Source: Stappia sp. TSB10P1A (GTDB lineage Bacteria; Pseudomonadota; Alphaproteobacteria; Rhizobiales; Stappiaceae). Taken from it: 64,000 nucleotides of DNA. A model generated the notes under the pieces. That model saw only the letters and a program-made list of their open reading frames with translations. It was not told the origin of the DNA and ran no database searches. The position numbers were made by a program, and so were the translations under genes. Position 1 is the stretch's first letter. Each line of letters opens with the position of its first letter. This document shows, in pieces, positions 20,436 to 29,946 of the stretch. The stretch is taken from assembly GCF_900185725.1 (NCBI RefSeq), contig NZ_FYAU01000036.1, positions 434,001 through 498,000 of the forward strand, read 5' to 3'.

Positions 20436-21908
20436 TCACCGCGCGCGGGCGATCTCCAGCAGCGCCCCGATGTCGAGCGAGGCCTCCAGATGCGCGGCCA
20501 GCGCGTCGAGCGTGCGGTCGATCTCGCCCTCATAGGCGCGGGTGGAGCCGCTGCCCAGTTCCGCCAGCAGGCCGGCGCGGAACGTGTCCGACGCAAACAG
20601 CCCGTGCACATAGGTGCCGGCGATGCGCCCGTTTGCCGAGACCGCACCGTCCGGCTCGCCCTGTTCGCCCAATAGCGCGAAGGGCCTCGCGGTGTCCGGC
20701 CCTTGCGTGCGGCCGATATGGATCTCGTAGCCGGAGAGCGCTGTCCCGCTCGCCGCATGGCGGCCCGTCACCTCGACAAGGCGCTTGTCGACTGTCAGCA
20801 CCGTGTCGACGTCGAGCAGGCCAAGCCCGTCGACGGTGCCGGGCGTGCCCTCGATGCCGTCGGGATCGCTGATCGTCCGCCCCAGCATCTGGTAGCCGCC
20901 GCACACGCCCATGACGCGCCCGCCGCGCCGCACATGGGCGGCCAGATCGATGTCCCAGCCCTGCGCGCGGAAGAAGGCGAGATCCCCGACCGTCGACTTG
21001 GACCCGGGCAGCAACACGAGATCGGCATCGCCCGGCAGCGGCCGGCCCGGCCCGACCAGCTCCAGCGTCACGCCCGGCTCCAGCCGCAGCGGATCGAGAT
21101 CGTCGAAATTGGCGATGCGGCTGATCACCGGCACGGCGATCTTCACCGAGCCGTCGCCGTCGCTTTCCTCCAGCGCCAGCGCATCCTCCGCCGGCAGGCG
21201 GTGAGCATCGGCAAACCATGGCACCACGCCGAGCGGGCGCCATCCGGTGCGCGCGGCGATCTCCCGCACGCCTTCATCGAACAGCGACACATCCCCGCGG
21301 AAGCGATTGACCAGAAAGGCCTTGATGCGGCTCCGCTCCGCCTCCGGCAGGATCGCATGGGTGCCGACGAGGCTCGCGATCACTCCGCCGCGGTCGATAT
21401 CGCCGCACAGGGCGACGGGGATATCCACCGCCTCGGCAAACCCCATATTGGCGATGTCGCCGGCGCGCAGGTTGATCTCCGCCGGGCTGCCCGCCCCTTC
21501 CACCAGAACGAGGTCCGCGCCCTCGCTGAGCCGGTCGAAACTCTCCAGCACCTTCGGCAGGAGCTCGGCCTTGCGGCTGCCGTATTCGCGCGCGCGCATC
21601 GTTCCGGCGCGCTTGCCCTGCACGATGACCTGCGCCCCCACATCCGTCTCGGGCTTCAGGAGCACCGGGTTCATGTGCACCGAAAGCGGCACGCGCGCGG
21701 CCATCGCCTGCAGCCCCTGCGCCCGGCCGATCTCGCCGCCGTCACTGGTCACGGCCGCGTTGTTCGACATGTTCTGCGGCTTGAACGGCCGCACCTTCAG
21801 CCCGCGATCGGCGAACAGCCGGCAGAGCCCTGCCACGACGAGGCTCTTGCCGACATTCGAGCCGGTGCCCTGGATCATCAGGGCGGGGATGCGGCGGCCT
21901 GCCGCCAT
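20436..21908 (-). CDS. cobQ: Cobyric acid synthase (CobQ/CbiP)
   Basis: Glutamine-dependent amidotransferase that amidates four carboxylates of adenosylcobyrinic acid a,c-diamide. The 490-residue product starts [20 protein letters not shown]; the ATG (21908-21906) overlaps the cobO stop. The N-terminal dethiobiotin-synthetase-like domain carries '[17 protein letters not shown]' and '[22 protein letters not shown]'. The C-terminal class I glutamine amidotransferase-like domain has the nucleophile Cys in '[16 protein letters not shown]' and a His in 'GTYVHGLF'. It is the last gene of the riboswitch-controlled operon. Confidence 0.96.
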   Translation of the reverse strand: MAAGRRIPALMIQGTGSNVGKSLVVAGLCRLFADRGLKVRPFKPQNMSNNAAVTSDGGEIGRAQGLQAMAARVPLSVHMNPVLLKPETDVGAQVIVQGKRAGTMRAREYGSRKAELLPKVLESFDRLSEGADLVLVEGAGSPAEINLRAGDIANMGFAEAVDIPVALCGDIDRGGVIASLVGTHAILPEAERSRIKAFLVNRFRGDVSLFDEGVREIAARTGWRPLGVVPWFADAHRLPAEDALALEESDGDGSVKIAVPVISRIANFDDLDPLRLEPGVTLELVGPGRPLPGDADLVLLPGSKSTVGDLAFFRAQGWDIDLAAHVRRGGRVMGVCGGYQMLGRTISDPDGIEGTPGTVDGLGLLDVDTVLTVDKRLVEVTGRHAASGTALSGYEIHIGRTQGPDTARPFALLGEQGEPDGAVSANGRIAGTYVHGLFASDTFRAGLLAELGSGSTRAYEGEIDRTLDALAAHLEASLDIGALLEIARAR

Positions 21909-22540
21909 CAGAACTCGATTCCCTCCTGCGGCTTCACGCCGGAGCGGAACGGGTGCTTGACCTGCTCCATCTCGGTGACGAGGTCGGCGATCTCGATCAG
22001 CTCGTCCTTGGCGTTGCGGCCGGTGATGACGACATGCACGTCCTCCGGCTTCTCGTCGCGCAGGAAGGCGACGACTTCCTCGATCGGCAGGTAGTCGTAG
22101 CGCAGCACGATGTTCAGCTCGTCGCATAGGACGAGGCGATGCTCGCGCGAGCGGATCAGGTCCTTGGCTGCCTCCCAGGCGGCGCGGGCGGCATCGATGT
22201 CGCGCTGGCGGTCCTGGGTCTCCCAGGTGAAGCCCTCGCCCATGCGCTTGATGGTGACGAGGTCGGAGAAGCGTTCCAGCGCCATGCGCTCGCCGGTCTC
22301 GATGCGGCCCTTGACGAACTGCACCACGGCGACCTTGTGGCCGTGGCCGAGCGAGCGGAACACCATGCCGAAACCGGCCGTCGACTTGCCCTTGCCCTTG
22401 CCGGTATGGACGATCAGGAGCCCCTTCTCGATGGTCTTGGTCGCCATGATCTTGTCGCGCGCGGCCTTCTTCTTGCGCATCTTCTCGGCGTGGCGGGCGT
22501 TGAGCTCCTCTTCGCTCATTTCGGCCTTCTTGTCGCTCAC
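21908..22540 (-). CDS. cobO: Cob(I)yrinic acid a,c-diamide adenosyltransferase (CobO/CobA)
   Basis: Transfers the 5'-deoxyadenosyl group from ATP to cobalt of the corrinoid. The start is GTG 22540-22538, overlapping the cobN stop as GTGA and preceded by GGGAGACGACCTC; this gives 210 residues ([20 protein letters not shown]). The ATP-binding P-loop is '[17 protein letters not shown]', followed by '[13 protein letters not shown]', '[16 protein letters not shown]' and the C-terminal '[15 protein letters not shown]' that marks the BtuR/CobO family. The basic N-terminal extension ([16 protein letters not shown]) is common in the family. Confidence 0.95.
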   Translation of the reverse strand: MSDKKAEMSEEELNARHAEKMRKKKAARDKIMATKTIEKGLLIVHTGKGKGKSTAGFGMVFRSLGHGHKVAVVQFVKGRIETGERMALERFSDLVTIKRMGEGFTWETQDRQRDIDAARAAWEAAKDLIRSREHRLVLCDELNIVLRYDYLPIEEVVAFLRDEKPEDVHVVITGRNAKDELIEIADLVTEMEQVKHPFRSGVKPQEGIEF

Positions 22541-25500
22541 GAGGTCGTCTCCCTTTCCTGCCCCTGCGGGGCCTCGATATTCAAGGCAGCGCGCACCGAA
22601 TTGCGCCGCGGCCGCCACAGGTCGCGCTCGACCGCCTCGCGGAAGCGCGCCTCGATTTCCTCCAGCGCCTTCGGATTGGCCTCGCCCAAGAAGGCGCGGA
22701 CCTCGCCGTCGTCCAGATAGGCATCATAGAGCTGGTCGAAGTGATGGTCGCCCACCGCATTGGTGGTGGCGGCAAAGGCGAAGAGATAGTCCACCGTCGC
22801 GGCGATCTCGAACGCGCCCTTGTAGCCGTGGCGCATGACGCCGGCGATCCACTTCGGATTGGCGGCGCGCGCCCGCACCACCCGGCCGATCTCCTCCGAC
22901 AGGGTGCGGATCACCGGGCGCTCGGGGCGCGAATGGTCGTTGTGATAGACCTTCGGCGCCGTGCCCTTCAGCGTTTCCACCGTCGCGGCGAGCCCGCCCT
23001 CGAACTGGTAGTAGTCGTCGCTGTCGAGCAGGTCGTGCTCGCGGTTGTCCTGGTTGTGCAGCACCGCGTCGACCTGCGACAGGCGCGCGGTCAGGCTGGC
23101 GCGCGCGCCCTCGCCCTTCGCCCCGCCGCCATAGGCGTAGGAGCCCCAGGCGAGGAACGCGTCGGCGAAGTCCGCGCGGGCCTCCCAGAGCCGCTCGTCG
23201 ATCAAGGCCTGCAGGCCGGCGCCATAGGCACCGGGCTTCGAGCCGAAGACGCGGTAGAGCGCCTGCCGGCGGGCCTTTTCCGGCGCAAGGCCGTCCGCCT
23301 CCAGCCGGGCGGCTTCCTTGCGGGCGCGCGCGGCGAGCGGATTGGCGTCCTGCGGCTCCTCCAGCGCGGCGATGGCGGCGACCGCCGACTGGAACAGGTC
23401 GACCTGATGCGGGAAGGCATCGCGGAAGAAGCCGGAGATGCGCAGCGTCACGTCGACGCGCGGCCGGCCGAGCTCGGCGAGCGACAGAATGTCGAAGCCG
23501 GTGACGCGGCCCGAGCCCGCCTCCCATTTCGGCCGGGCGCCGATCAGCGCCAGCGCCTGGGCGATGTCGTCGCCGCCGGTGCGCATGTTGGCCGTGCCCC
23601 AGCAGGTCAGCACGACGGCGGCCGGATACTCGCCCTCGTCCTGGAAATGCCGCTCGACCAGCCGCTCGGCGCTGGCCGCACCGATGCGCCAGGAGGTCTC
23701 GGTCGGCACGGCGCGCACATCGACGGAGTAGAAATTGCGGCCCGTCGGCAGCACATCGGGGCGCCCGCGCGTCGGCGCGCCGGACGGGCCCGGCGGCACG
23801 AAGCGCCCGGCAAGCCCGGCAAGAACGCCGGCGGTCTCGGCGTCCCCCGAAGCAGTGACGGCCGGGCGGATGCGGGTCGTAATCTCCTCCAGCACGGCGG
23901 CGGTGGCGGCAAAGCCATCCGGCGCGCGGCCCTCCTCCACCAGCTTTGCCGCCAGCAGTTCCAGCCGCTCCACCGTGTCGCCGCAACTGCGCCAGGGGCT
24001 GCTTGCCACCTCTTCAAGCAGCACCGGGCGCGGGCCGTCGAAGGGCAGTTCGTAGGCGCAGGCGAGCGGATCGAAGCCCTCGAGCCCCAGATCGCGGGCA
24101 AGCGCCCGGGTGATGCCCTCATGCGCCGGCCCCTCGCCGCGCGGCACCCGCACCAGCGCCACCAGGAGCGCGGTCAGCAGATCGCCACCAGGTGCAGCAC
24201 CCAGAACGTGCAGCCCGTCGCGGATCTGCAACTCCTTCAGGTCGCACAGATGCGCATCGAGCCGGGCGAGCCGCGTCTCCTCGTCCATCTCGCTGGTCAG
24301 GCCGATATCGCGGTCGAGGCCGTGCCGTTCCGCCGCCTCGAGAATGTCGCGGGTCAGCGCCTTCAGCCGGCGCGGATCGACACCCTGCGCCAGGTAATAT
24401 TCGTCGAGCAGCACTTCCAGCTCGGCGGCGACGCCGTGGCTTTCGGCCCGCGCCAGCGGCGGCGTCAGGTGATCGACGATGACGGCGGAGGTGCGGCGCT
24501 TGGCCTGTGCCCCCTCGCCCGGATCGTTGACGATGAAGGGATAGATGTTGGGCAGCGGCCCGAGCACCGCTTCCGGGAAACAGTTTTCGGAGAGCGCCAG
24601 CGCCTTGCCCGGCAGCCATTCGAGATTGCCGTGCTTGCCCAGATGCACCACGGCATGGGTGCCGAATGTCTCGCGCAGCCAGATGTAGAAGGCGAAATAG
24701 TGGTGCGGCGGCACCAGATCCGGGTCGTGATAGGTCGCCTTGGGGTCGATGTTGTAGCCGCGCGCCGGCTGGATGCCGACGACCGCATTGCCAAAGCGCG
24801 TCACGGCGAGGCGGAACGCGCCCTCCTCCACATGCGGATCGTCTTGCGCCGCGCCCCAGCGGGCCGTGACCGCCTCGCGCACCGCCTGCGGCAGCCGGGC
24901 GAAGAAGGCGGCATAGTCGGCGAGCGAAAGCTCAGCGCCGCCATGGCGCACGCGGCGGGCAGCGATGTCGTTGGTCGGGCCGTCGCTGATCCGCGCCATC
25001 AGCTCGGCAGAGCCCTGCGGCGCGCCGTCGATGCGGTAGCCCTCGGCGGCAAGCGCCTGCAACAGGCGCGCGCAGGAGGCCGGCGTGTCGAGGCCGACGC
25101 CATTGGCAAGGCGCCCGTCCTTGTTGGGATAGTTGGCAAGGATCAGCGCCACCTTGCGCTCCGCCGCCGGGGTCGCGGCGAGGCGGGCGATCCGCGCGGC
25201 CTGGGCGGCGACGAAGGCCACCCGGTCGGGTTTCGGCACGAAGCGCATGGTCGCCGACTGGGTGAGCGGATCGTGCGGCGCCTGCTCCTTGAAGGAGACG
25301 GCGCGGGTGAGAATGCGCCCGTCCACCTCCGGCATCACCACATGCATGGCGAGATCGCGGATCGAAAGGCCTTGGTCGGCGTCGCGCCAGCCCTCTTCCG
25401 AGGACGAGGAGAACACCACCTGCAACACCGGCACGCCAGGTGCATCGAGCGGCGTTCCGCTGTGCGCCTCGCCGGCCTTCGACACGGCGAAGGCGGTGGC

Positions 25501-26295
25501 GTTGAGCACCACGGCGGGCGGCGCCTCGGCGAACAGCGCGGCGAGGACGGAGGCGGATTCGGCCTCCTTCAGCGAGGAGACGAAGACCGGCAGCGGGTTG
25601 ATGCCCTCGCACGCCAGCGCCGTGCACAGGGCCTCGACCGGCGCGGTCGCCGCGCTCTGCATCAATGCCTTGTAGAAGACGATGGCGGCGACGGGGGCGG
25701 CCGGATCAGTCCAGGTCGCCCGCAGGTCGGCGAGCGTCGGGTGGGCACGGCCGGGCAGCAGCAGGCCGGCGCGCGGCAGCGGGCGCGGCGGATCGGGCTC
25801 ACTCGCGCCATCCAGAAGATGCGCGGCGTAGCGCAGGAAGTTGCGAAGGTTTTCCGCCCCGCCTTCGGCGAGATAGCGCCACAGGCACCTCACCTCGTCG
25901 ACCGGCAGCGTGGAGCGGGCGGCAAGGTCCGCGTCCCAGCGGTCGTCCCCCGGCATCACCGCCAGATGCAGGCCGTGGCCGCGCGCCGCCTCGGTCAGCC
26001 GCTCGACGCCATAGGGCCAGTATTCCGCCCCTCCGAGCAGGCGCAGCACGACGAGCCGCGAGCCCGCCACCGTCTGCTCGGCATACATGTCGACCGAATA
26101 GGGGTGCGACAGGGCCATCAGGTTGGCAAGCCGCAGGCTCGGCTGCCCCGCCCCGCCCCCTGCTGCCACGGAGGCGAGCGAGGCGAGTTCCGTGTCGGCC
26201 GCCGACAGCACCACCACATCGGCCGGCGACTGGCCGAGATCGACCGCCTCGTCGCCCTGGTCGATGCGTCCGCTGCGCCCCGCGAGAATATGCAT
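22537..26295 (-). CDS. cobN: Aerobic cobaltochelatase large subunit CobN
   Basis: Catalytic subunit of the ATP-dependent cobalt chelatase (with CobS and CobT, not in this window) that inserts cobalt into hydrogenobyrinic acid a,c-diamide. The 1252-residue length matches the family. Seen along the chain: '[17 protein letters not shown]' near 90-105, '[14 protein letters not shown]' near 210, '[33 protein letters not shown]' pieces near 390-420, '[22 protein letters not shown]' near 545, '[13 protein letters not shown]' near 860, '[24 protein letters not shown]' pieces near 905, and '[22 protein letters not shown]' pieces near 1110. The start at ATG 26295 ([20 protein letters not shown]) is family-typical. 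It is 42 bases after cobW. Confidence 0.97.
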   Translation of the reverse strand: MHILAGRSGRIDQGDEAVDLGQSPADVVVLSAADTELASLASVAAGGGAGQPSLRLANLMALSHPYSVDMYAEQTVAGSRLVVLRLLGGAEYWPYGVERLTEAARGHGLHLAVMPGDDRWDADLAARSTLPVDEVRCLWRYLAEGGAENLRNFLRYAAHLLDGASEPDPPRPLPRAGLLLPGRAHPTLADLRATWTDPAAPVAAIVFYKALMQSAATAPVEALCTALACEGINPLPVFVSSLKEAESASVLAALFAEAPPAVVLNATAFAVSKAGEAHSGTPLDAPGVPVLQVVFSSSSEEGWRDADQGLSIRDLAMHVVMPEVDGRILTRAVSFKEQAPHDPLTQSATMRFVPKPDRVAFVAAQAARIARLAATPAAERKVALILANYPNKDGRLANGVGLDTPASCARLLQALAAEGYRIDGAPQGSAELMARISDGPTNDIAARRVRHGGAELSLADYAAFFARLPQAVREAVTARWGAAQDDPHVEEGAFRLAVTRFGNAVVGIQPARGYNIDPKATYHDPDLVPPHHYFAFYIWLRETFGTHAVVHLGKHGNLEWLPGKALALSENCFPEAVLGPLPNIYPFIVNDPGEGAQAKRRTSAVIVDHLTPPLARAESHGVAAELEVLLDEYYLAQGVDPRRLKALTRDILEAAERHGLDRDIGLTSEMDEETRLARLDAHLCDLKELQIRDGLHVLGAAPGGDLLTALLVALVRVPRGEGPAHEGITRALARDLGLEGFDPLACAYELPFDGPRPVLLEEVASSPWRSCGDTVERLELLAAKLVEEGRAPDGFAATAAVLEEITTRIRPAVTASGDAETAGVLAGLAGRFVPPGPSGAPTRGRPDVLPTGRNFYSVDVRAVPTETSWRIGAASAERLVERHFQDEGEYPAAVVLTCWGTANMRTGGDDIAQALALIGARPKWEAGSGRVTGFDILSLAELGRPRVDVTLRISGFFRDAFPHQVDLFQSAVAAIAALEEPQDANPLAARARKEAARLEADGLAPEKARRQALYRVFGSKPGAYGAGLQALIDERLWEARADFADAFLAWGSYAYGGGAKGEGARASLTARLSQVDAVLHNQDNREHDLLDSDDYYQFEGGLAATVETLKGTAPKVYHNDHSRPERPVIRTLSEEIGRVVRARAANPKWIAGVMRHGYKGAFEIAATVDYLFAFAATTNAVGDHHFDQLYDAYLDDGEVRAFLGEANPKALEEIEARFREAVERDLWRPRRNSVRAALNIEAPQGQERETTS

Positions 26296-26337
26296 GCCGT
26301 CTCCTGCGCTGTCGCCGTATCTGGCCTGCCGTATGGA

Positions 26338-27456
26338 TCAGGCGGCGAGCGCGCTGGCGAGCAGACCCTCGACGCGGGCGAGGTCGAAGCCGGCAAGGCC
26401 GATCACCACGACCCGGCCGGGGGCGCGCGCGTCGCGCGCGAACCATGCCTCGACGCGCGGGCCGACCGCCTGCACCATCGCCGGCGCGGCCTTGCCCTCG
26501 ATCCCGACCGCGCCCTTGATGCGCAGCACGCCGGGCACCGCCATGGCGGCGGCGACGCGCGCCTCCAGATCCTTCAGCGAGGCGAGCGGGGCGAGCTCGA
26601 CCACATGGCTGACGAAGTCGTCGTGGTCGTGATGATGATGGTCATGATCGTGGTCGTGGTCGTCATGATCGTGATCGTCGTGGTCGTGGTCGTCATCGTC
26701 GTGGTGATGATGCTCGTGATGGCTCTCGCGCCCGTGCATGTCGTCTTCCGAGGCGCTCATCCGGCCGAGCAGCACGTCGGCGGCAAGCATGCCCTTTTCC
26801 GCCGCGACGATCTCCACCGCCGCGCGGACGCGTCCGGCGACTTCGGCCCGCACCCGCTCCAGCGTTGCCGCGTCGACGAGGTCGGCCTTGTTCAGCACCA
26901 CCAGATCGGCGCAGACGAGCTGGTCCTCGAACAGTTCCTCCACCGGGCTGTCGTGGTCCAGCGCCTCGTCGGCGGCACGCTGCGCGGCCAGCGCCGCCTC
27001 GTCGCCGGTCACACGCCCTTCCGCGACGGCTGCGGCATCCACCACCGTCACCACCGCATCGACTGTCACCCGGGTCTTGACGCTCGGCCAGGAGAAGGCG
27101 CGCACCAGCGGCTGCGGCAGGGCAAGGCCCGAGGTCTCGATGACGATATGGTCCGGTGCCTCGTCGCGGGCGATCAACATCTCCATCGTCGGCAGGAAGT
27201 CGTCGGCGACGGTGCAGCAAATGCAGCCATTGGTCAGCTCCACCACCTCTTCGGCGGCGCAGTCCGGATCGGCGCAGCCGTCGACCAGCGAGCCATCGAA
27301 GCCCATGTCGCCGAACTCGTTGACGATGAGGGCGATGCGCTTGCCCTTCGCCTCGCGCAGCAGGTTGGCGAGCAGCGTCGTCTTGCCGGCGCCGAGGAAG
27401 CCGGTGACGATGGTGGCCGGGATCTTGCCGGCGGTGCGGGGCGTGGATGCGGTCAT
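26338..27456 (-). CDS. cobW: CobW, G3E GTPase / metal chaperone of cobalamin synthesis
   Basis: GTPase thought to deliver cobalt to the chelatase. The 372 residues contain P-loop GFLGAGKT (19-26), the metal-binding CxCC in 'ELTNGCICCTVADDF' (Cys 78, 80, 81), 'IETSGLALPQPLVRAF', the guanine motif NKAD (189-192) and a C-terminal CobW_C domain. Between the two lies a striking His/Asp-only loop at about residues 241-284 (HHEHHHHDDDDHDHDD and similar), likely a metal reservoir or chaperone arm. The ATG (27456-27454) overlaps the cobP stop, implying translational coupling. The ordering cobP-cobW-cobN is common in alphaproteobacteria. Confidence 0.96.
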   Translation of the reverse strand: MTASTPRTAGKIPATIVTGFLGAGKTTLLANLLREAKGKRIALIVNEFGDMGFDGSLVDGCADPDCAAEEVVELTNGCICCTVADDFLPTMEMLIARDEAPDHIVIETSGLALPQPLVRAFSWPSVKTRVTVDAVVTVVDAAAVAEGRVTGDEAALAAQRAADEALDHDSPVEELFEDQLVCADLVVLNKADLVDAATLERVRAEVAGRVRAAVEIVAAEKGMLAADVLLGRMSASEDDMHGRESHHEHHHHDDDDHDHDDHDHDDHDHDHDHHHHDHDDFVSHVVELAPLASLKDLEARVAAAMAVPGVLRIKGAVGIEGKAAPAMVQAVGPRVEAWFARDARAPGRVVVIGLAGFDLARVEGLLASALAA

Positions 27457-28034
27457 AGGCGGATCTCCGGCTGGAGGTGGGATGGCTTGAGAACGAGCGG
27501 CAGGCCGGCGGCGACAAGCACCGCTACATCGGCGAGTTCCGCGATGCGGCGATTGAGGCGACCCTGCTCGTCGCGAAAGCGGCGGGCGAGCGCATTATCG
27601 GGCACGATGCCCGAGCCGACCTCGTTGGTGACGAGAACGATCGGGCCGGGCGCGGCGCGCAGCGCCCCGGCGAGCCGGGCCGTCTCCGCTTCCGGATCGG
27701 CCTCGGCGAAAATCAGATTGCTGAGCCACAGGGTCAGGCAGTCGACGAGGATGGCGCGATGCGCCGTGCTCTCGGCGGCGAGGACGCCGGCAAGGTCGCG
27801 CGGCTCCTCGATGGTCCGCCAGCCCTCGCCCCGCTGGTCGCGGTGGCGGTCGATGCGCTGGCGCATCTCCTCGTCATGGGGCGTGCAGGTGGCGACATAG
27901 ACGCACTCGCGCGCCGACGCGCGCACCAGCCCCTCGGCATAAAGGCTCTTGCCCGAGCGCGCGCCGCCCGTCACCAGCACGGTGCGGGCCGCGACAGGAG
28001 CCGGGGCGGTTGGCGAATCGGATGCGCCGCTCAC
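27453..28034 (-). CDS. cobP: Adenosylcobinamide kinase / guanylyltransferase CobP (CobU)
   Basis: Bifunctional enzyme that phosphorylates adenosylcobinamide and converts it to the GDP derivative. Read from GTG 28034 it has 193 residues: P-loop 'LVTGGARSGKSLYAEGLV' (about 20-37), 'YVATCTPHDEEMRQRIDRH' containing the guanylated His region, 'VDCLTLWLSNLIF', and 'LVTNEVGSGIVPDNALARRFRDE', all hallmark CobU blocks. A TTG at 28040 is an alternative start. GTG 28034 is preferred because it overlaps the stop of a short upstream ORF that has a near-perfect Shine-Dalgarno sequence, while cobP has none of its own. It is the first enzyme gene of the riboswitch operon. Confidence 0.93.
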   Translation of the reverse strand: MSGASDSPTAPAPVAARTVLVTGGARSGKSLYAEGLVRASARECVYVATCTPHDEEMRQRIDRHRDQRGEGWRTIEEPRDLAGVLAAESTAHRAILVDCLTLWLSNLIFAEADPEAETARLAGALRAAPGPIVLVTNEVGSGIVPDNALARRFRDEQGRLNRRIAELADVAVLVAAGLPLVLKPSHLQPEIRL

Positions 28035-28102
28035 GCGCAAGCCGTCCGGCAGCGGGATATGCCGGGAGGGCTGAAGCGGCGGGCGCCCTTCAACGGGAAC
28101 AT
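28031..28102 (-). CDS. 23-codon leader ORF between B12 riboswitch and cobP
   Basis: ATG 28102-28100 is preceded by AGGAGG (28113-28108) with 5-base spacing, the best ribosome binding site in this operon. The frame encodes MFPLKGARRFSPPGISRCRT followed by ACA, and its TGA (28033-28031) overlaps the GTG of cobP. A hairpin (GCCGTC at 28114-28119 with GACGGC at 28125-28130) lies immediately upstream of the Shine-Dalgarno sequence. The peptide resembles nothing I know. The likely role is translational coupling: ribosomes loaded at this site, and controlled by the riboswitch, would reinitiate at cobP. It could also be a chance ORF; conservation would decide. Confidence 0.55.
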   Translation of the reverse strand: MFPLKGARRFSPPGISRCRTACA

Positions 28103-28159
28103 TCTGGCCTCCTGCCGTCCACCCGACGGCGCGTGACGTTTCGGGCCGGGCCCCTTCAC

Positions 28160-28360
28160 GGGGGCTCGGGTGATCCGGCTCGTCTCCTGGCTCGCGGGTC
28201 GCGGCCTTGCCCTGCCCTTCCCGGACCGAAAGGCCCAGTGGTTCATGCAGGAAGGCTCGCCGCTCACAGTTGCGGGGGCAGCTACGGATTCGGGAGCCCG
28301 ACTTGGGTCCTCCCCCACCGTATTCCGACTTTCCCCTTTCACCGGACTTCGTCCGTCAGA
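28160..28360 (-). promoter_or_regulatory. Cobalamin (B12) riboswitch upstream of cobP-cobW-cobN-cobO-cobQ
   Basis: Read on the minus strand, the B12 box GCTGCCCCCGCAACTGTGA sits at about 28282-28264. It is preceded by an extended arm closed by TACGG...CCGTA, and followed by the ACCACTGGGCC segment (about 28240-28230) and the terminal GCGAGCCAGGAGACGAGC (about 28195-28178). These are the conserved blocks of the adenosylcobalamin aptamer in order. The region downstream holds a GCCCC/GGGGC hairpin without a T-run and then the leader ORF's Shine-Dalgarno sequence, suggesting control of translation initiation. Confidence 0.95.
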
Positions 28361-28572
28361 AAGGACCGGAAGATCACGACTCATAGCCTGCCGAAGGGGC
28401 CGGCGTCCAGCGGCGCGGCGTGGACGGCTCCGGGAAGCTTCCGCGGCGGCGCCCGCTCCACTCACAGCGGATGCGGCCGGATGCCCGCGGCTCTTGCCGG
28501 TGCAGCTTGCCGGTGCACGCTCCCCGCCCCTCGCCCGCTCCCCGACTGTGGAAAAGTTTTGCGACAAAGGGC

Positions 28573-28602
28573 TTGGCAAGCGGCGGCGCAGTTTGCTATA
28601 CG
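28573..28602 (+). promoter_or_regulatory. Probable promoter of tRNA-Asn
   Basis: TTGGCA (28573-28578) and TATACG (28597-28602) are separated by 18 bases and end about 40 bases before the tRNA. This is a reasonable housekeeping promoter. The stretch from the riboswitch to here (about 28361-28572) contains no gene that I can support. Confidence 0.5.
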
Positions 28603-28643
28603 CCTGCCACCGACGCGGTGCGGATGCCCCGCGTGTTTCGTGA

Positions 28644-28718
28644 TCCCCGGTAGCTCAGTGGTAGAGCAAGCGGCTGTTAACCGCTTGGTCGCTGGTTCGA
28701 ATCCGGCCCGGGGAGCCA
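28644..28718 (+). tRNA. tRNA-Asn (anticodon GTT)
   Basis: Acceptor TCCCCGG (28644-28650) pairs with CCGGGGA (28708-28714). The D-arm contains AGCTCAGTGGTAGAGC, the anticodon stem CAAGCGG/CCGCTTG surrounds CTGTTAA giving GTT, and the T-loop is GGTTCGAATCC. CCA is encoded at 28716-28718. Confidence 0.95.
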
Positions 28719-28806
28719 CTTCCTCCTTATTTTCCCAAAAATCCTCCAGTCTTCCCGAAAACATGCCTCGCCTGGCGATATCGGATCGCCGTGGCCGAAT
28801 GGGCTT

Positions 28807-28863
28807 TAGGTCGTGAATTCATAACTGTGCCGTCTCTCGCCGGACTTACGAGTTCACGACCTA
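28807..28863 (-). terminator. 11-base inverted repeat at the 3' end of the LysR gene
   Basis: TAGGTCGTGAA (28807-28817) and TTCACGACCTA (28853-28863) are perfect inverted copies 35 bases apart. The right arm contains the LysR stop codon. The loop is long and no T-run follows on the minus strand, so it may be an mRNA 3'-end hairpin or a recombination scar rather than a classical terminator. Confidence 0.5.
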
Positions 28864-29739
28864 CGCGCGTTCCTTCAGGAAGTCGACAAAGGCGCGCACG
28901 CGCGGAATGGCCTGGCGGCCAGGAAGCATCAGGGCGGAGATCGGCTTGGGATCCGCGTCGTGCTGTCCTTGGAACAGTTCAACGAGCTGCCCCTCGGCAA
29001 GCGCCTTCCTGCCGAGAAAGTCCCCAAGACGGATGATGCCGACGCCCTCGATCGCCATCTGCAACAGCGTATCGGCGCTGTCCGCGGTGACGCTCCCGCG
29101 GACGGGCGTCCGCACCACGGCTCCCTGCTCGATCATCGGCCAGTAGGCTTGGCCGGGAAACCCGGTCAGCAACAGACAGTCATGGCTCGCCAGGTCCTGG
29201 GCGGTCGTCGGTGTGCCGCGCCGTTCCAGATAGGCGGGGCTTGCGGCGATGACGCGGCGGACCGTGCCCAGGCGAGCCGCGATCAACTCGCTGTCGTCCA
29301 GCAGGCCGACGCGGATCGTCACGTCGATCTGCTCCTCGAACGGATCTATGCGGTGGTCGGAAACCGAAACCCCGACCGTCACTGCCGGATGCCGGCGCAG
29401 GAACGCCGGCAGCAGCGGCGCCAACCGGTGCCGCGCGAAGGCGGTGCCGCAATTGACGCGCAGATGGCCGCGAACCTCGCCGTGCCGGTGCGACAGGTCG
29501 ACCTCGGCCGCCTCTGCGAGCTTCAGCATGCGGCGAGCATAGCCGATGAAGACGGCGCCCTCCGGCGTGAAGGCAAGCCGACGGGTCGAGCGGTGCACGA
29601 GCTTGATGCCGGTGCGCTTCTCCAGGCGCGACACCATGCGGGACACGCCCGACGGCGTCATCCCCGTCTCCTCGGCGACAGCCGCCAGGGTGCCCAGATC
29701 GGCCAGCCGCAGGAGCAGGATGACTTCGGGTGCGAGCAT
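28861..29739 (-). CDS. LysR family regulator, divergent from the twin oxygenase genes
   Basis: Transcription factor of 292 residues from ATG 29739 (CAGGGATCC upstream). The frame is open to 29832, but a possible promoter (-10 at 29820-29815) lies at that point, so longer starts would precede the transcript. The N-terminal winged HTH is 'LGTLAAVAEETGMTPSGVSRMVSRLEKRTGIKLVHRSTRRLAFTPEG' (described by its ends, about residues 12-58). The substrate-binding domain follows, from 'GHLRVNCGTAFARHRLAPLLP' to 'LMLPGRQAIPRVRAFVDFL'. The divergent layout suggests it controls the two Fe/2OG oxygenases and the MFS carrier and senses a compound of that pathway. Confidence 0.9.
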   Translation of the reverse strand: MLAPEVILLLRLADLGTLAAVAEETGMTPSGVSRMVSRLEKRTGIKLVHRSTRRLAFTPEGAVFIGYARRMLKLAEAAEVDLSHRHGEVRGHLRVNCGTAFARHRLAPLLPAFLRRHPAVTVGVSVSDHRIDPFEEQIDVTIRVGLLDDSELIAARLGTVRRVIAASPAYLERRGTPTTAQDLASHDCLLLTGFPGQAYWPMIEQGAVVRTPVRGSVTADSADTLLQMAIEGVGIIRLGDFLGRKALAEGQLVELFQGQHDADPKPISALMLPGRQAIPRVRAFVDFLKERA

Positions 29740-29814
29740 GGATCCCTGCTGCATTCGTGACGTAGCGGCACGACAGAGTTGCGGCCGGAGCGGCTGCCTC
29801 TGCGGCGCATTCAT

Positions 29815-29845
29815 ACTATAGGTTGCACCCATAAAAACCAGTCAA
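29815..29845 (-). promoter_or_regulatory. Possible promoter of the LysR gene, within the divergent control region
   Basis: On the minus strand, TTGACT (29845-29840) and TATAGT (29820-29815) are 19 bases apart, slightly long. A small inverted repeat GGTTG (29821-29825) and CAACC (29843-29847) overlaps it and could be part of a LysR operator. Confidence 0.4.
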
Positions 29846-29946
29846 CCGCATGCTCCGGCACGCAACCGGCCACCTGGCCGGGCTGCTGGTCACGACTGCA
29901 CGTGCAAGGCTCCGGACCAGAACGCAACGAAGTATGAGGAGGCGAC

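Noticed and set aside
22741-27900. A 1719-codon open frame on the + strand across cobN, cobW and cobP
   Set aside because: It is antisense to three unmistakable cobalamin genes. Its sequence is Arg/His/Gly/Asp-rich, and the VVVVMMMVMIVVVV tract is simply the reverse of the CobW His/Asp loop. High GC makes long antisense frames common here.
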